Shown: positions 26,420-36,221, counted from the stretch's first letter. The stretch is DNA of 64,000 bases from an uncultured Clostridia bacterium (GCA_937925475.1 CALEWH010000006.1:1-64000), one strand, 5' to 3'. Numbers and translations: made by a program. Notes: generated from the sequence alone by a model not told the origin.

Positions 26420-26805
26420 TTATCTATCAACTCCAACAGCAAATTGAAGAGATTGTTTAGTATAGGCAAAGCCATAGTAAATATGATGACTTTCCCACCA
26501 AGTATAACTTTGTCACCAATCGACGAATAACCGCTATCAGCACACACTGACGCCCCAAACTCAACCAAGTATCCCACGCCCATAATTTTTAGCAGTGTTC
26601 CAAACAGACTTACACTGATGCCCGCCTTAACAACCACGCTATTAAACAATGTAAATATTTGAGTGAAATAATTTAGAATATATAGTAAAAGAGTTATGCT
26701 TCCTGCGATTATCACAATAAGCGAAAACTGCGGGCTTACAGATTTTAACATAGATGCACAAAGACAAATTATGATGCCTATGCTTACAATTTTGACTACT
26801 TCCAT
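26416..26805 (-). CDS. spoIIIAD: Stage III sporulation protein AD
   Basis: Small polytopic SpoIIIAC/AD-family membrane protein of the channel complex; about four membrane segments, with the family pattern of hydrophobic helices and a Gly-rich VGYLVEFGASVCADSG block. The ATG at 26805 is chosen, with AGGTG upstream, over a GTG at 26811. About 129 residues. Confidence 0.92.
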   Translation of the reverse strand: MEVVKIVSIGIIICLCASMLKSVSPQFSLIVIIAGSITLLLYILNYFTQIFTLFNSVVVKAGISVSLFGTLLKIMGVGYLVEFGASVCADSGYSSIGDKVILGGKVIIFTMALPILNNLFNLLLELIDK

Positions 26806-26813
26806 AGGCACAC

Positions 26814-27011
26814 CTAGTACAGCGAAAACAAATTTTTAACTGTGGAAAAAAGGTCGCTTATCATATTAATAATCATAAACAAAACTACTATCACTCCGGC
26901 AAGTGTAGTGAGAGTGGCAATTTCATCTTTGCCAGAGTATTTTAACACTTGATTTGCGACCGCAACAAGAATGCCAATAGCGACTATTTTAAAAATAATA
27001 TCTATATTCAT
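26814..27011 (-). CDS. spoIIIAC: Stage III sporulation protein AC
   Basis: 65-residue protein with two transmembrane segments (IFKIVAIGILVAVANQVL and a C-terminal hydrophobic helix), the usual SpoIIIAC size and pattern. The start at 27011 is preceded by GGGGG. Paralogous to the second half of SpoIIIAD. Confidence 0.92.
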   Translation of the reverse strand: MNIDIIFKIVAIGILVAVANQVLKYSGKDEIATLTTLAGVIVVLFMIINMISDLFSTVKNLFSLY

Positions 27012-27053
27012 ATTTCCCCCACACAAAGCCAATATTTATGAGTTTGCATAACA

Positions 27054-27488
27054 CTAAAATAGTAGTATGCATAGTAGTATGCCAATAAGTATACTTAGTT
27101 TTAGAGAGAGCCCACCTTTTTTCTGTAAATCTTGCGTGCATTTTTCCTTTAAAGATTGAAAATACAACTTGTAAAACTCTATATTATTGAGTTCGTTTTG
27201 AGCATCATACTTGCCTATTGACAATAAGAATTCTTGCACCTTATTGTTTTCATTGACACTAAGCAATTTGTCACTCTCGCCACTAAGAACCTTTTTCAAA
27301 ATCCCACTATTGTACTGGTCTATGATTTGGTCTTTGGGAGTGTTGTAAAAATCAATTTGCTTTTTGGCGTACTCACAAAAACTTAATATTGCATCAGATA
27401 GTTTTACTCTATCTTCGAAGTATTTTTTTATTTCAAACCCAATGTAAACACAAGTAATAAAAACTATTAGTAACAATACAAATTTCAT
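27054..27488 (-). CDS. spoIIIAB: Stage III sporulation protein AB
   Basis: Membrane protein with hydrophobic segments at both ends (residues 1-20 and the last ~18) around a helical soluble domain, the architecture of SpoIIIAB and related GspF-like proteins. The start at 27488 overlaps the spoIIIAA stop (ATGA). 144 residues, somewhat shorter than the ~170 usual. The functional link to the AA ATPase comes from family knowledge. Confidence 0.88.
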   Translation of the reverse strand: MKFVLLLIVFITCVYIGFEIKKYFEDRVKLSDAILSFCEYAKKQIDFYNTPKDQIIDQYNSGILKKVLSGESDKLLSVNENNKVQEFLLSIGKYDAQNELNNIEFYKLYFQSLKEKCTQDLQKKGGLSLKLSILIGILLCILLF

Positions 27489-28384
27489 CACATATATATA
27501 CAACGCAAGTTTTGGTTGTAGACCCCCTCAATAGTCCCAAGTCCGTTTGATGTACCAATGACAACTATTCTTTCCCACATCTCTTTTCTAAGCATTTCCT
27601 TAAAAGAGTTTTTACTTTTCAAATCGATTATGTCTTTTGCGTGAAGCGTCGCTATCACTTTTACTCCCGAAGTGATGGCGTTTTGGATCGCATCAAGGTC
27701 CTTGTCCACATTAATCTCGTCGGTTATTATCACATTTGGTGACATACTCCTAATGCCATTGCTAAACGCATATTCTTTGGTGCAGTTTTTGATAATATCA
27801 ATGCCCGCAAATATCTCTTTTTCATAAACAGATGTTATCTCACATCGCTCGTCAACAATAAGCAGGTTTGGATTGTGCTCACGCATCTTCAACTGATATG
27901 CAAAATCACGCAAAAATGTAGTTTTGCCAGCACCCGGCGGGGAGATAATTAGTGTATTTTTGACACCACCCTCAACCAGATTTCCATACACTTTTAGACT
28001 ACAATTTTTTATAATGTGCGGGATACGGATATTTAGTGAACTAATATTTTTTACAGTTTTTATACTATTTTCACCATACACTATTTCACCACAAACACCT
28101 ATGCGAAGACCTTGATATGTAACATATCCATTTATGAGTTGGTCATTGATTGAATACAATGAGTTGTTGGATATCTTTTGCAGTATATAATCTAAATTGC
28201 ACGACTTAATTATTATCCCGTCACCAACCGATTTTGACAGACCATTGTATGTTAGATACAGACAAGTTCCGCCCACATTTATCGTGATAAGGCTACCTAC
28301 CCTTAGACGTATTTCATTTATCTTTTCAAAGGGCACTCCACATATACTTTCATACAAAAAATTTGGCAATATTTCTTTTAACAT
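27488..28384 (-). CDS. spoIIIAA: Stage III sporulation protein AA (ATPase)
   Basis: Secretion-type AAA+ ATPase thought to energise the SpoIIIA channel. Walker A SPPGAGKTT near residue 150, Walker B LLIVDERCE, and an arginine-rich C-terminal half; an N-terminal domain precedes the ATPase core. 298 residues. First gene of the complete AA-to-AH operon. AAGGTGAG precedes the ATG; an expected sigma-E promoter is not convincing (see rejected items). Confidence 0.95.
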   Translation of the reverse strand: MLKEILPNFLYESICGVPFEKINEIRLRVGSLITINVGGTCLYLTYNGLSKSVGDGIIIKSCNLDYILQKISNNSLYSINDQLINGYVTYQGLRIGVCGEIVYGENSIKTVKNISSLNIRIPHIIKNCSLKVYGNLVEGGVKNTLIISPPGAGKTTFLRDFAYQLKMREHNPNLLIVDERCEITSVYEKEIFAGIDIIKNCTKEYAFSNGIRSMSPNVIITDEINVDKDLDAIQNAITSGVKVIATLHAKDIIDLKSKNSFKEMLRKEMWERIVVIGTSNGLGTIEGVYNQNLRCIYM

Positions 28385-28438
28385 ATCTCACCTTTTCAGT
28401 ATGATATTTGCCACACATTGAAATAATGACAACAAAAA

Positions 28439-28461
28439 AAAGTATGAACAAGTCATACTTT
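28439..28461 (-). terminator. Terminator closing the rimP-to-truB operon
   Basis: A 9-bp perfect stem (28439-28447 with 28453-28461, 5-base loop) followed by a T-run on the minus strand. It isolates the spoIIIA operon from the translation-factor operon. Confidence 0.85.
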
Positions 28462-28485
28462 AAATTGCGTCAATATATTACAAAT

Positions 28486-29331
28486 TTAGATACTTTCATA
28501 CATTTGTTTCATAGACATAGCATCACGAGTTTGAGTGCCACGCGACTCGCAAATAATAACAGGTTCGAGATTGTATTTCTTTATTACTTTTGCAAGTGGC
28601 AAAAACTCTGGACCATATATTTTATCATCAAAAGTCAAGTGTCTTATCTCTCCCTTTGACGCATATTCGATTTTACTGAAATGCACATGGACATTTTTCA
28701 TTCGGTCATATCCCAATTTATCTATGCCATACTTAATTATCTTTTCATAGTCTTCTTCGGTTTTTAGACTACCTTGTGTAAGCGCGTTAATGTGTCCAAA
28801 ATCCAGTGTAGGAATATAGTGGTCAAATAATGTGCAAAAGTCTATTATCTCTTCGTATGTGCCTATTTGAGCCATTTTACCCATTGTTTCAAGACATACA
28901 TACATATCATCAAGACCATTTTCAATAATGACATCTTTAAGCCACAATAGTCTTTCCTTAGTAAGTTTGATTGCGTCATTTCGGTCAAGCTTGCCAAGTG
29001 ACGCTGGATGAACTACAAGATGATTTCCGCCAAGTACGCGTAGTTTTTTCAAACTACTAATGACATAACCTATGCTCTTATATGCCATCTCATCACTCAC
29101 ATTTGCAAAGTTTATAAAATAAGGGGCATGCGCACTAATTGTAATATTGTATTTTTTCATTTGGTCAGCAATCGCCATTGCAGTTTCGTCACTAAGAGTT
29201 ACGCCCTTACTAAACGAATATTCGTAAGCATTAAGCCCTTTCTCGCTTAACCATTTAGCCATTTGCAGAGTTGTTTTGTATCCCTCCGCAACAAACATTT
29301 CGCATATGCCCGATGGCCCAAACTTTATCAT
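28486..29331 (-). CDS. Endonuclease IV-like TIM-barrel protein
   Basis: Xylose-isomerase-like TIM barrel of the AP endonuclease family 2. Metal-ligand positions typical of endonuclease IV are seen: SAHAPYFIN, VVHPAS, the Glu in CLETMG, LDFGH, and HVHFSK. It probably cleaves abasic sites in DNA using a trinuclear zinc centre, but the HPG and HLNDSK signatures of classical Nfo are altered, so another sugar-phosphate role is possible. 281 residues. AAGGAG RBS, 3 bases after truB, last gene of the operon. Confidence 0.75.
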   Translation of the reverse strand: MIKFGPSGICEMFVAEGYKTTLQMAKWLSEKGLNAYEYSFSKGVTLSDETAMAIADQMKKYNITISAHAPYFINFANVSDEMAYKSIGYVISSLKKLRVLGGNHLVVHPASLGKLDRNDAIKLTKERLLWLKDVIIENGLDDMYVCLETMGKMAQIGTYEEIIDFCTLFDHYIPTLDFGHINALTQGSLKTEEDYEKIIKYGIDKLGYDRMKNVHVHFSKIEYASKGEIRHLTFDDKIYGPEFLPLAKVIKKYNLEPVIICESRGTQTRDAMSMKQMYESI

Positions 29332-29334
29332 TTG

Positions 29335-30189
29335 CTACTCCTTTAGGTAGGTTTGCATAGTACCTACTTTATTTTTTACATCTATCACAGCAACAGCATT
29401 TCCACTGTCCATTAAAAAGTACTTTCCGTCCATTAAGTCAAGTGTCACACTAAGCCCATTAAGCAGTCTTGAATTTGATTTATTTAATGTGATTTGTCCA
29501 AAAGAAACAAATACTTTTTCGACTGGAATAAGAAAATTTGTAAGGTCATCTTTTGTTAACAATTCGTCAAGCGTGATGCTAGTTTCTTTTACAAATTTCC
29601 CGCTCTCTACTCGCTCCAAACTTGTCATACAACCATATGTATTAAGTGCACTTGCTATATCGCGCGCAAGGCTTCTAATGTATGTTCCACTGCCACACAC
29701 GATGTCAAATTGAAAAATGTTTTTGTCAATTTGCTTTACACACTTGATACTTTCTATGTGCACACATTTTGGCTTTAACTCTACAGTTTCGCCAGCACGG
29801 GCAAGTTTGTAGGCTCTCACACCACCAACATTTTTCGCGCTATACATTGGCGGAACTTGCATAATGTCGCCTTCAAATTGTGGCAAAACATTTTTGAGCA
29901 TATCAATACTCACATCTATTTTCGATGAGTTTAAAGTAGCCCCAGTACAGTCCAATGTGTCAGTCGTATAACTAAAATCAAACACCGCTATGTATCTTTT
30001 AGTTTTGTCCAAAAAATAATCAAACATTCGAGTGGCTTTCCCTATCGCAATCGGCAAAATGCCACTTGCAAGCGGGTCAAGCGTGCCCATATGCCCGATT
30101 TTGTCTATGTGAAAGTGTTTTTTTATTTTACAAACCACACTACTGCTAGTCATTCCGCTAGGTTTGTATACACTAACAAATCCCTGCAT
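29335..30189 (-). CDS. truB: tRNA pseudouridine-55 synthase
   Basis: Makes the universal T-loop pseudouridine-55 in tRNA. The catalytic block GHMGTLDPLASGILP holds the nucleophilic Asp, the GVRAYKLAR motif and the RS..RDIA segment follow, and a PUA-like tail ends it. 284 residues. Overlaps nrnA by 17 bases, as is common in the rbfA-nrnA-truB cluster. Confidence 0.96.
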   Translation of the reverse strand: MQGFVSVYKPSGMTSSSVVCKIKKHFHIDKIGHMGTLDPLASGILPIAIGKATRMFDYFLDKTKRYIAVFDFSYTTDTLDCTGATLNSSKIDVSIDMLKNVLPQFEGDIMQVPPMYSAKNVGGVRAYKLARAGETVELKPKCVHIESIKCVKQIDKNIFQFDIVCGSGTYIRSLARDIASALNTYGCMTSLERVESGKFVKETSITLDELLTKDDLTNFLIPVEKVFVSFGQITLNKSNSRLLNGLSVTLDLMDGKYFLMDSGNAVAVIDVKNKVGTMQTYLKE

Positions 30190-31135
30190 AATACTCCCTA
30201 ACTGCCTTCTCTATTTTTGCAATGACAGTGTTGTACGAGCCAAATACATTACAGCCAGACGCATTTTTGTGACCGCCACCGCCAAAGGTTTCGCAAATCT
30301 TTGACACATCAACATCACCTTTACTTCGAAAACTGCAAGTATATAGTCCCGCTCTTTCTTCACTTATCAACACGCCAATCTTAGCGCAGTCAATGTTTAC
30401 ACAAGTATCCACAATCCCAAATGTTTCGAGATTTGTACAGTTTTGCTCAGAAAAGTCTTTACTTGTAAGATATGTAATAGCAAGCGTGTTGTCTACAAGA
30501 AAACGCATATGCGATAGTGCTGTTTTTAGTAGTCCTACTTGCCCGATTGTTTTGCGCTTAAACAAATAATAATTTGCTTCATCAAAATTGAAGTTGTACT
30601 CCATAAGTTTGCTTGCGACATAGTGTGTTTGACTTGTGGTCGAGTTGTGCATAAAACAGCCAGTGTCAGACGACAAGCCCGCATAAAGTGCACAAGCAAT
30701 GTCTGCATCAAACTTAACGCCAAGTTCGGTGAGTATAAAGTACAATATCTCACATGTACTCCCTATCGGCTCAACATAGTTGTATGTTGCAAAATCTTCT
30801 TGGGTCTTATGGTGGTCTATCTTTATAGACAAGCCAATAGACGAAAACAATGTCGCATATTTTCCCATTCGGTTTAGATCCGAACAATCGACCGCAACTG
30901 CTAAGTCATACTCTGCACAGGTGACTTTGTTGATGTCTTTGATGTATTTTATAAACTTATAGTTTTCCGGCAAAACACAATCGCAGTATATATCGCAAAC
31001 AGCACCCATTTGAATGAGTGCTTGTTTTAGAGCCGAAGCCGAGCCAAAGCAGTCACCATCTGGGCGTTTGTGCGCAAATATGGCAACATGCTTAGCGTTT
31101 TTTAAGATGTCCAACATCTTAGTGTTATATTTCAT
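30173..31135 (-). CDS. nrnA: DHH/DHHA1 phosphoesterase (NrnA-type oligoribonuclease/pAp phosphatase)
   Basis: Degrades nano-RNAs and 3'-phosphoadenosine-5'-phosphate. All DHH motifs are present: HKRPDGDCFGS near residue 21, VDCSDL, the DHH triad in KIDHHKT, and the DHHA1 end GGGGHKNASG. 320 residues, normal. It overlaps the rbfA end by 11 bases and truB by 17. Confidence 0.93.
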   Translation of the reverse strand: MKYNTKMLDILKNAKHVAIFAHKRPDGDCFGSASALKQALIQMGAVCDIYCDCVLPENYKFIKYIKDINKVTCAEYDLAVAVDCSDLNRMGKYATLFSSIGLSIKIDHHKTQEDFATYNYVEPIGSTCEILYFILTELGVKFDADIACALYAGLSSDTGCFMHNSTTSQTHYVASKLMEYNFNFDEANYYLFKRKTIGQVGLLKTALSHMRFLVDNTLAITYLTSKDFSEQNCTNLETFGIVDTCVNIDCAKIGVLISEERAGLYTCSFRSKGDVDVSKICETFGGGGHKNASGCNVFGSYNTVIAKIEKAVREYYAGIC

Positions 31136-31490
31136 TATCGTTCCTTTTATCGTTTATTTCGTCAATAACTTTTTCTATCCTTTGACCGTACTCGTACGAA
31201 TCGTCAAGTATAAATTCGAGATAAGGAACTTTTCTAAGGTCTATACGCTCACAAAGTTCGCGTCTAAGATATCCTGCGGAGTGCAAGATTTGATTAAAGA
31301 TTTCTTGTTTGTCACTACCTGGGCAGAATATGCTTACATAAACCTTTGAAAGGCTAAGATCAGTTGTTGTGTCAACGCGAGTAATACTGATAATACCTTT
31401 GATTAAAGGGTTTTTCATATCATAAGTAATAATCTCGCTAAGATACTTTTGTATTTCGCCATTAATTTTTAGTATTCGGGTACTACTCAT
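31125..31490 (-). CDS. rbfA: 30S ribosome-binding factor A
   Basis: KH-fold maturation factor for the 16S rRNA 5' end and cold adaptation. Typical N-terminus, I..ITRVDTTTDLS block, ARIYVSI-equivalent strand and LR..L..R..L...P.L.F..D signature. 121 residues. TAGGAGAG precedes the ATG. Between infB and nrnA, as expected. Confidence 0.94.
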   Translation of the reverse strand: MSSTRILKINGEIQKYLSEIITYDMKNPLIKGIISITRVDTTTDLSLSKVYVSIFCPGSDKQEIFNQILHSAGYLRRELCERIDLRKVPYLEFILDDSYEYGQRIEKVIDEINDKRNDNEI

Positions 31491-31498
31491 AATCTCTC

Positions 31499-33931
31499 CT
31501 ATATTTGTTTCATTTCGTATACTTCGATAACATCGCCGACTTTGATGTCATTGTAATTTTTAAGTTTGATACCGCATTCGTAGCCAGCTTTCATTGTCTT
31601 GGCATCGTCTTTTTGTTGTTGAAGTGTCTCTATCTCAGTCTCGGCTACAACAATATTATTTCTAAGTAGTCTAGCTTTTGCACCACGATTAACAACACCA
31701 TCAGTAACATACGAACCTGCAATATTGCCGACACTACTAATTTTGAAGACTTGTCTTATTTCAGCATGACCAAGAGTAACTTCTTCAAATTTAGGAGTAA
31801 GCATACCATTGATGGCCATAGTGATATCATCAACAGCTTCGTAAATAATGCGATACAATTTTACATCAACACCATTTCTCTCAGCCAATACTTTTGCCTT
31901 AGCATCAGGTCTAACATTAAATCCGATAATGATGGCATTGCTGGCTTGTGCAAGCAACACATCACTCTCATTGATTCCACCAACAGATGCGTGGATACAT
32001 TTTACTTTAACTTCTTCGTTTTGTATCTTTTCAAGTGTATCTTTAAGCGCTTCGGATGAGCCTTTTACATCGGCTTTTATTATGATGTTTAATACTTTAA
32101 TTTCTTTATCAGCAGATTGTTTTAGGAAGTCTTCAAGGGTGATATTTGTGCCTTGGTTTCCTTTTTCAACTTGCAACTTAGCTGTACGCTCAGCAACAAT
32201 GTTTTTAGCCAATTTTTCATCGACTACATATGCTTTCTCGCCTGCTTCTGGCACAACATTAAATCCAAGAACTGACACTGCTGTGCTAGGTGGTGCTTCT
32301 TTAACACTCGCACCTTTATAATCCATCATTGCTCTTACTCTACCACTAGCAACACCAGACACGATGTAGTCACCAACTCTGAGTGTACCATCGCGCACAA
32401 GAACTGTCGCAACAACACCTCTGCCTTTATCAAGACGGCTTTCAATAACATAACCGCTTGCGTCTTGACTAGGGTCAGCAGTAAAGCCAGCAACATCACT
32501 TACAAGAAGTATCATTTCAAGAAGTTTGTCAATGCCTTGACCAGTAACCGCTGAGATTGGCACGATTATAGCGTCACCACCCCATTCTTCTGGAACAATG
32601 TCATACTCAGTAAGTTGTTGTTTTATTCTATCTGGATTTGCAGTTGGTTTGTCCATCTTGTTGATGGCAACTATCATAGGAACGCCTGCTGCCTTTATAT
32701 GGTTGATGGCTTCAACTGTTTGTGGCATAATTCCGTCATCGGCTGCCACAACCAAGATCGCTATATCAGTAACCTTTGCACCGCGCGCACGCATTGCAGT
32801 AAATGCTTCGTGTCCTGGGGTATCAATAAATGTGATTTTTCTATTGTTGACTTCAATCGAATATGCACCAATGTGTTGGGTGATTCCGCCCGCCTCGCCA
32901 GACACAACATTTGTTTTTCTTATTGCGTCTAGAAGCGAAGTTTTACCATGGTCTACGTGTCCCATTACAGTCACTATTGGTGGACGCTTAACTAGATTTT
33001 CATCTCTTTGCTCAAACATCTCTTGAAGTTGTTCTTCATAGTTTTTGTCGACATTGCGTTTTAAAGTGATTCCAAACTCGCTTGCTACAAGTTCGGCAGT
33101 AGCAAAATCAATTACACTATTGATGTTTGGCATCATTCCTAGCATCATAAATTTCTTGATAATTTCTGTCGCTGGTTTGCCAAGTTTTTCTGATAGTATT
33201 TTAACTGTCAAATTGTCAGTTGTGATTACTGCTTCGGTTATTTCTTGTTTTTCCACAACTGCATTTTGCTTGTTTTTCTTAGGTTTTAGCGCACGAACTC
33301 TTCCCATACGCTCTTCTGCTTCATAGTCGTCAAGTTCGACAAAACCCATACGGATTTTTGCTTTGATATTTAGACCTTGCTTGTCACTATCTACTACTTT
33401 TGACTTGTTTTTGTTTCCAAATGTACGCTCTGGCTTAGTAGGGATTGCCACTTTCTCGACTTTTGCAAAGTCAGGTTTTGAAGCAGGGCGTGCTCCATTT
33501 GGTGCAGGTCTACCTGTTCCTTGTGGTCTTCCGCCTAGTCCATTAGGACGATTTTGCATTGGGCGATTTGGGTTTTGCGATTGATTTGGTCGCATACCAC
33601 CATTTGGACGCGCTCCATATCCTCTATTTTCGCTCGACCTATTGTCATTTCGATAGTCAGGTCTTTTTTCAAATGGCTTGTTTGGAGTATTTGGGCGCTC
33701 AAAAGATTTAGGGGTATATACCTCTTTCGGCGCAGGAGTTTCCACAACATCAGTGTGTGATATTGTTTGCTCTTTTGATTTTAAGATTTTACAGTAATTG
33801 TCGAGTGCTAGTTTTGCTTTCGATATCGCACTCACAAACGAATTAAGTTCGTTTGTACTAAGTAATCCACCAAGTGTTTTCAAGTTTTCAAATGATGTGC
33901 TGTGTTGTGGTTTGTTTGTATTTTTCTCCAA
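31499..33931 (-). CDS. infB: Translation initiation factor IF-2
   Basis: GTPase that brings fMet-tRNA to the ribosome. A variable N-terminal third is rich in Asn, Pro, Arg and Gly (about residues 70-160), then come an IF2N domain, and the G domain with [17 protein letters not shown] and NKMDKP, followed by the beta barrels and C2 domain. 810 residues. The start codon is TTG at 33931, since no ATG or GTG exists until well inside; GGGGAA lies about 10 bases upstream and TTG GAG AAA is the natural start. Confidence 0.95.
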   Translation of the reverse strand: MEKNTNKPQHSTSFENLKTLGGLLSTNELNSFVSAISKAKLALDNYCKILKSKEQTISHTDVVETPAPKEVYTPKSFERPNTPNKPFEKRPDYRNDNRSSENRGYGARPNGGMRPNQSQNPNRPMQNRPNGLGGRPQGTGRPAPNGARPASKPDFAKVEKVAIPTKPERTFGNKNKSKVVDSDKQGLNIKAKIRMGFVELDDYEAEERMGRVRALKPKKNKQNAVVEKQEITEAVITTDNLTVKILSEKLGKPATEIIKKFMMLGMMPNINSVIDFATAELVASEFGITLKRNVDKNYEEQLQEMFEQRDENLVKRPPIVTVMGHVDHGKTSLLDAIRKTNVVSGEAGGITQHIGAYSIEVNNRKITFIDTPGHEAFTAMRARGAKVTDIAILVVAADDGIMPQTVEAINHIKAAGVPMIVAINKMDKPTANPDRIKQQLTEYDIVPEEWGGDAIIVPISAVTGQGIDKLLEMILLVSDVAGFTADPSQDASGYVIESRLDKGRGVVATVLVRDGTLRVGDYIVSGVASGRVRAMMDYKGASVKEAPPSTAVSVLGFNVVPEAGEKAYVVDEKLAKNIVAERTAKLQVEKGNQGTNITLEDFLKQSADKEIKVLNIIIKADVKGSSEALKDTLEKIQNEEVKVKCIHASVGGINESDVLLAQASNAIIIGFNVRPDAKAKVLAERNGVDVKLYRIIYEAVDDITMAINGMLTPKFEEVTLGHAEIRQVFKISSVGNIAGSYVTDGVVNRGAKARLLRNNIVVAETEIETLQQQKDDAKTMKAGYECGIKLKNYNDIKVGDVIEVYEMKQI

Positions 33932-33933
33932 GA

Positions 33934-34248
33934 TTAAAGTTCCCCTTTATATATAATGTCAGTGCCATTTATTATCGCCTGAGCAAGATTTTTATCGGTT
34001 ACTCCTGCCAATTTGCAAGAAGGTCGACCTATAAGTTCGCCAAAACAGCCTTCCACTTTTGTAAGTGTGCAGTTTTTGCTCTTTGCAAAATTGAGTATTT
34101 TGCTTTGATTTTTTTCGGTCAAATTGTCGCCAACAACAATCACATAAAGATGTTTGCGACAAGACCAGATATTGTCAAGTCCATACACTATTGAACGATT
34201 TTTAATTGAAAAACCAAGATATGTTTGGATTTTATTTGTCTTCTCCAA
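33934..34248 (-). CDS. ylxQ: YlxQ, L7Ae/L30e-fold RNA-binding protein
   Basis: Small ribosomal-protein-like factor that probably binds K-turn RNA; precise role unknown. It shows the L7Ae core (VVGDNLTEKNQSKILNFAK) and a Gly-rich SCKLAGVTDKNLAQAI end. The TTG at 34248 is preferred: AAGGAG lies 7 bases before it and the protein then starts like other YlxQ. An ATG at 34272 would overlap ylxR by 41 bases without a good RBS. About 104 residues. Sits in the nusA-ylxR-ylxQ-infB order. Confidence 0.88.
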   Translation of the reverse strand: MEKTNKIQTYLGFSIKNRSIVYGLDNIWSCRKHLYVIVVGDNLTEKNQSKILNFAKSKNCTLTKVEGCFGELIGRPSCKLAGVTDKNLAQAIINGTDIIYKGEL

Positions 34249-34498
34249 CCGTATTCTCCTTGACATCTTCATATATTTTTTCGTCTATGTTTGTCTTAAA
34301 CGAGCGATTAAACAAATGTGCTTTGACACACTTGTTTATGCATGCGTTGCTATTACATACATATGCACCGCGACCATTAAGTTTGCCTGTGGGGTCAAGT
34401 ACAAAATCACCATTAGGTTTTTGCACAACCCTTGTCATCTCTGACTTTGGAAACATATTTCTGCAAGCAACACACATACGCATAGGTGTTTTTTTCAT
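34232..34498 (-). CDS. ylxR: YlxR (RnpM), DUF448 RNA-binding protein
   Basis: Small RNA-binding protein between nusA and infB; in Bacillus the family member modulates RNase P. The diagnostic RMCVACR motif with two cysteines, RVV near residue 24 and GRGAYVC near 43 are all present. 88 residues. Its ATG overlaps the nusA stop by one base. Confidence 0.95.
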   Translation of the reverse strand: MKKTPMRMCVACRNMFPKSEMTRVVQKPNGDFVLDPTGKLNGRGAYVCNSNACINKCVKAHLFNRSFKTNIDEKIYEDVKENTVGEDK

Positions 34499-35637
34499 TA
34501 GTTTAGATCTCCAAACGCATCGTCACCGTCAAATAGTTGGTCATAATTTGTGTCCATATTTTCAGTAGATGCAAAGTCGTCATTAAGGTCAAATGAAGGC
34601 ACAACGCTCTTTGCTTTTACATCTATCTTCCAACCTGTAAGACGAGCAGCAAGTCTAACATTTTGTCCGCTCTTACCTATTGCAAGCGACAACTTGTCAT
34701 CAGGAACTACTGCAAGGCAAGACTTTTCGTTTTGATTAAGCTCGACATGCAAAACAGTCGCTGGGCTTAGGGCTGCTGAAATAAACTCAACAGGGTCTTC
34801 GTTGTAAAGTACGATATCAATCTTTTCACCATTAAGTTCGTTGACGATAGCGTTTACTCTCATACCTTTGTTTCCGACGCAAGCGCCTACACAGTCAAGA
34901 TTTGGGTTGTTTGAATAAACAGCAAGTTTTGTACGATAGCCTGCTTCTCTTACGATGTTTTTAATTACAACATCACCTGATAGTACTTCTGGCACTTCAA
35001 GTTCGAAAAGTTTTCTTACAAAGTTTGGACTGGTACGAGTAAGTTGGACATAAGGCATATTGTATGACTCTTTGACCGCTCTAACTAGCACTTTGATACG
35101 ACTATTTGGTGTGTATTTCTCGCCCGGAATACGGTCGTTTGGACCAAGAACGCCTTCTACTTGGGTCATTCCCATATCGCAGTAAACATTTTCACCTTCC
35201 ATTCGTCTTACAATAACAGTGATAAGTTCGTCTTGTTTGCTACTTACTTCGTCCATTATTTGTCCGCGTTCTGCTTCTCTTAATCTTTGCATAACAACTT
35301 GTTTTGCAGTTTGGGCAGCAATACGACCAAAGTTTTTAGGAGTTTCTTCTTGCGCTACGACATCTCCTACTTTATAACTTTTCTTAATTGTTTTTGCTTC
35401 GGCAAGACTTATCTCTTTGTCTGGGTCTTCCACTTCGTCTACAATTGTTTTGTAAGAGTAAATCTTGATTGAATTTTTCTCTGGATTAAGCTTGACCTCT
35501 GCACTCTTTGCTTCACCTATGTGTTTTTTATAGGCCGAAGTAAGCGCCGACTCCAATGCTTCTATAAAATACTCTTTGTTTATTCCTTTTTGCTCTTCCA
35601 AATCATTTAATGCTTGAAAAAAATCCTTGTTTATCAT
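34498..35637 (-). CDS. nusA: Transcription termination/antitermination factor NusA
   Basis: RNA-polymerase-associated factor controlling pausing and termination. N-terminal RNAP-binding domain (about 1-130), S1 domain (about 135-200, with EGENVYCDMG), and two KH domains (GACVGNKGMRVNAI; GKSGQNVRLAARL). 379 residues, lacking the C-terminal acidic repeats as in other Firmicutes; a short acidic tail ends it. GGG-type RBS, 12 bases after rimP. Confidence 0.96.
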   Translation of the reverse strand: MINKDFFQALNDLEEQKGINKEYFIEALESALTSAYKKHIGEAKSAEVKLNPEKNSIKIYSYKTIVDEVEDPDKEISLAEAKTIKKSYKVGDVVAQEETPKNFGRIAAQTAKQVVMQRLREAERGQIMDEVSSKQDELITVIVRRMEGENVYCDMGMTQVEGVLGPNDRIPGEKYTPNSRIKVLVRAVKESYNMPYVQLTRTSPNFVRKLFELEVPEVLSGDVVIKNIVREAGYRTKLAVYSNNPNLDCVGACVGNKGMRVNAIVNELNGEKIDIVLYNEDPVEFISAALSPATVLHVELNQNEKSCLAVVPDDKLSLAIGKSGQNVRLAARLTGWKIDVKAKSVVPSFDLNDDFASTENMDTNYDQLFDGDDAFGDLN

Positions 35638-35649
35638 TTTCCCTTTCTC

Positions 35650-36117
35650 CTAAAATCTAATTACAGGCACTATTTGTGCAATGTTTTTTCTTTCTATCTT
35701 ATATACAGTTTCGTTTGATTTTATCTCGACATAGTCTTCCGACCATTTTTCAAGTAGTCCTACCATATTTTTCCCGCCATATTCTTTTTGTGATTGATAA
35801 AACTTAACTTCTATCTCTTTGCCGATATACTTTTCAAATTGATATGGTGTTGTGATAGGTCTATCAAGACCCATTGACGAAACATTAAGGCTATATGATG
35901 CTCCGTTTGTAGGGTCAAGTGCATCAAGTGGTGCATCAAGAGCACGCGAAACACACTCACAATCGTTTATATTTACTCCGCCGTCTTTGTCAATCACAAC
36001 TTCAAGCACCATGCCAGTGTTTTGTTTTTTGTATTCGACATCGACAAGCACATAACCTTTTTCTTCAACAATATTTTTTATAGTGTCGAAGCAAAGGCTC
36101 ACTACTTTTCCTTTCAT
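35650..36117 (-). CDS. rimP: Ribosome maturation factor RimP
   Basis: Assists late 30S assembly. The family blocks DVEYKKQNTG, LEVVIDKDGGV(N)INDCE, VSRALD and SSMGLDRP are all visible. 155 residues, normal. First gene of the rimP-nusA-ylxR-ylxQ-infB operon. TAAGGAG precedes the ATG, and a promoter and a strong leader hairpin lie upstream. Confidence 0.95.
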   Translation of the reverse strand: MKGKVVSLCFDTIKNIVEEKGYVLVDVEYKKQNTGMVLEVVIDKDGGVNINDCECVSRALDAPLDALDPTNGASYSLNVSSMGLDRPITTPYQFEKYIGKEIEVKFYQSQKEYGGKNMVGLLEKWSEDYVEIKSNETVYKIERKNIAQIVPVIRF

Positions 36118-36139
36118 AAAAACTCCTTATATAAATTGA

Positions 36140-36167
36140 AAAGTGGATTTATTAAAAAACCCACTTT
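36140..36167 (-). promoter_or_regulatory. Stable hairpin in the rimP-nusA leader
   Basis: An 11-bp stem (36140-36150 with 36157-36167; one G-U pair, 6-base loop) in the short leader between the rimP promoter and its RBS. The bases after it on the minus strand (TCAATTTAT) are not a full T-run, so it may be a weak terminator/attenuator or an mRNA-stabilising structure. Confidence 0.6.
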
Positions 36168-36192
36168 AGCATAATTTATTTTAGTTATATCT

Positions 36193-36221
36193 AATATAAC
36201 ATATTATATTAACAAAATCAA
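36193..36221 (-). promoter_or_regulatory. Promoter of the rimP-nusA-infB operon
   Basis: Minus strand TTGATT (36216-36221), 17-base spacer, TATATT (36193-36198), about 76 bases before rimP. Confidence 0.65.

Noticed and set aside
28398..28403. CATACT near spoIIIAA resembling a sigma-E -10 element
   Set aside because: It is only 14 bases before the start codon, leaving almost no leader for the ribosome site, and no matching -35 was found at the proper spacing.
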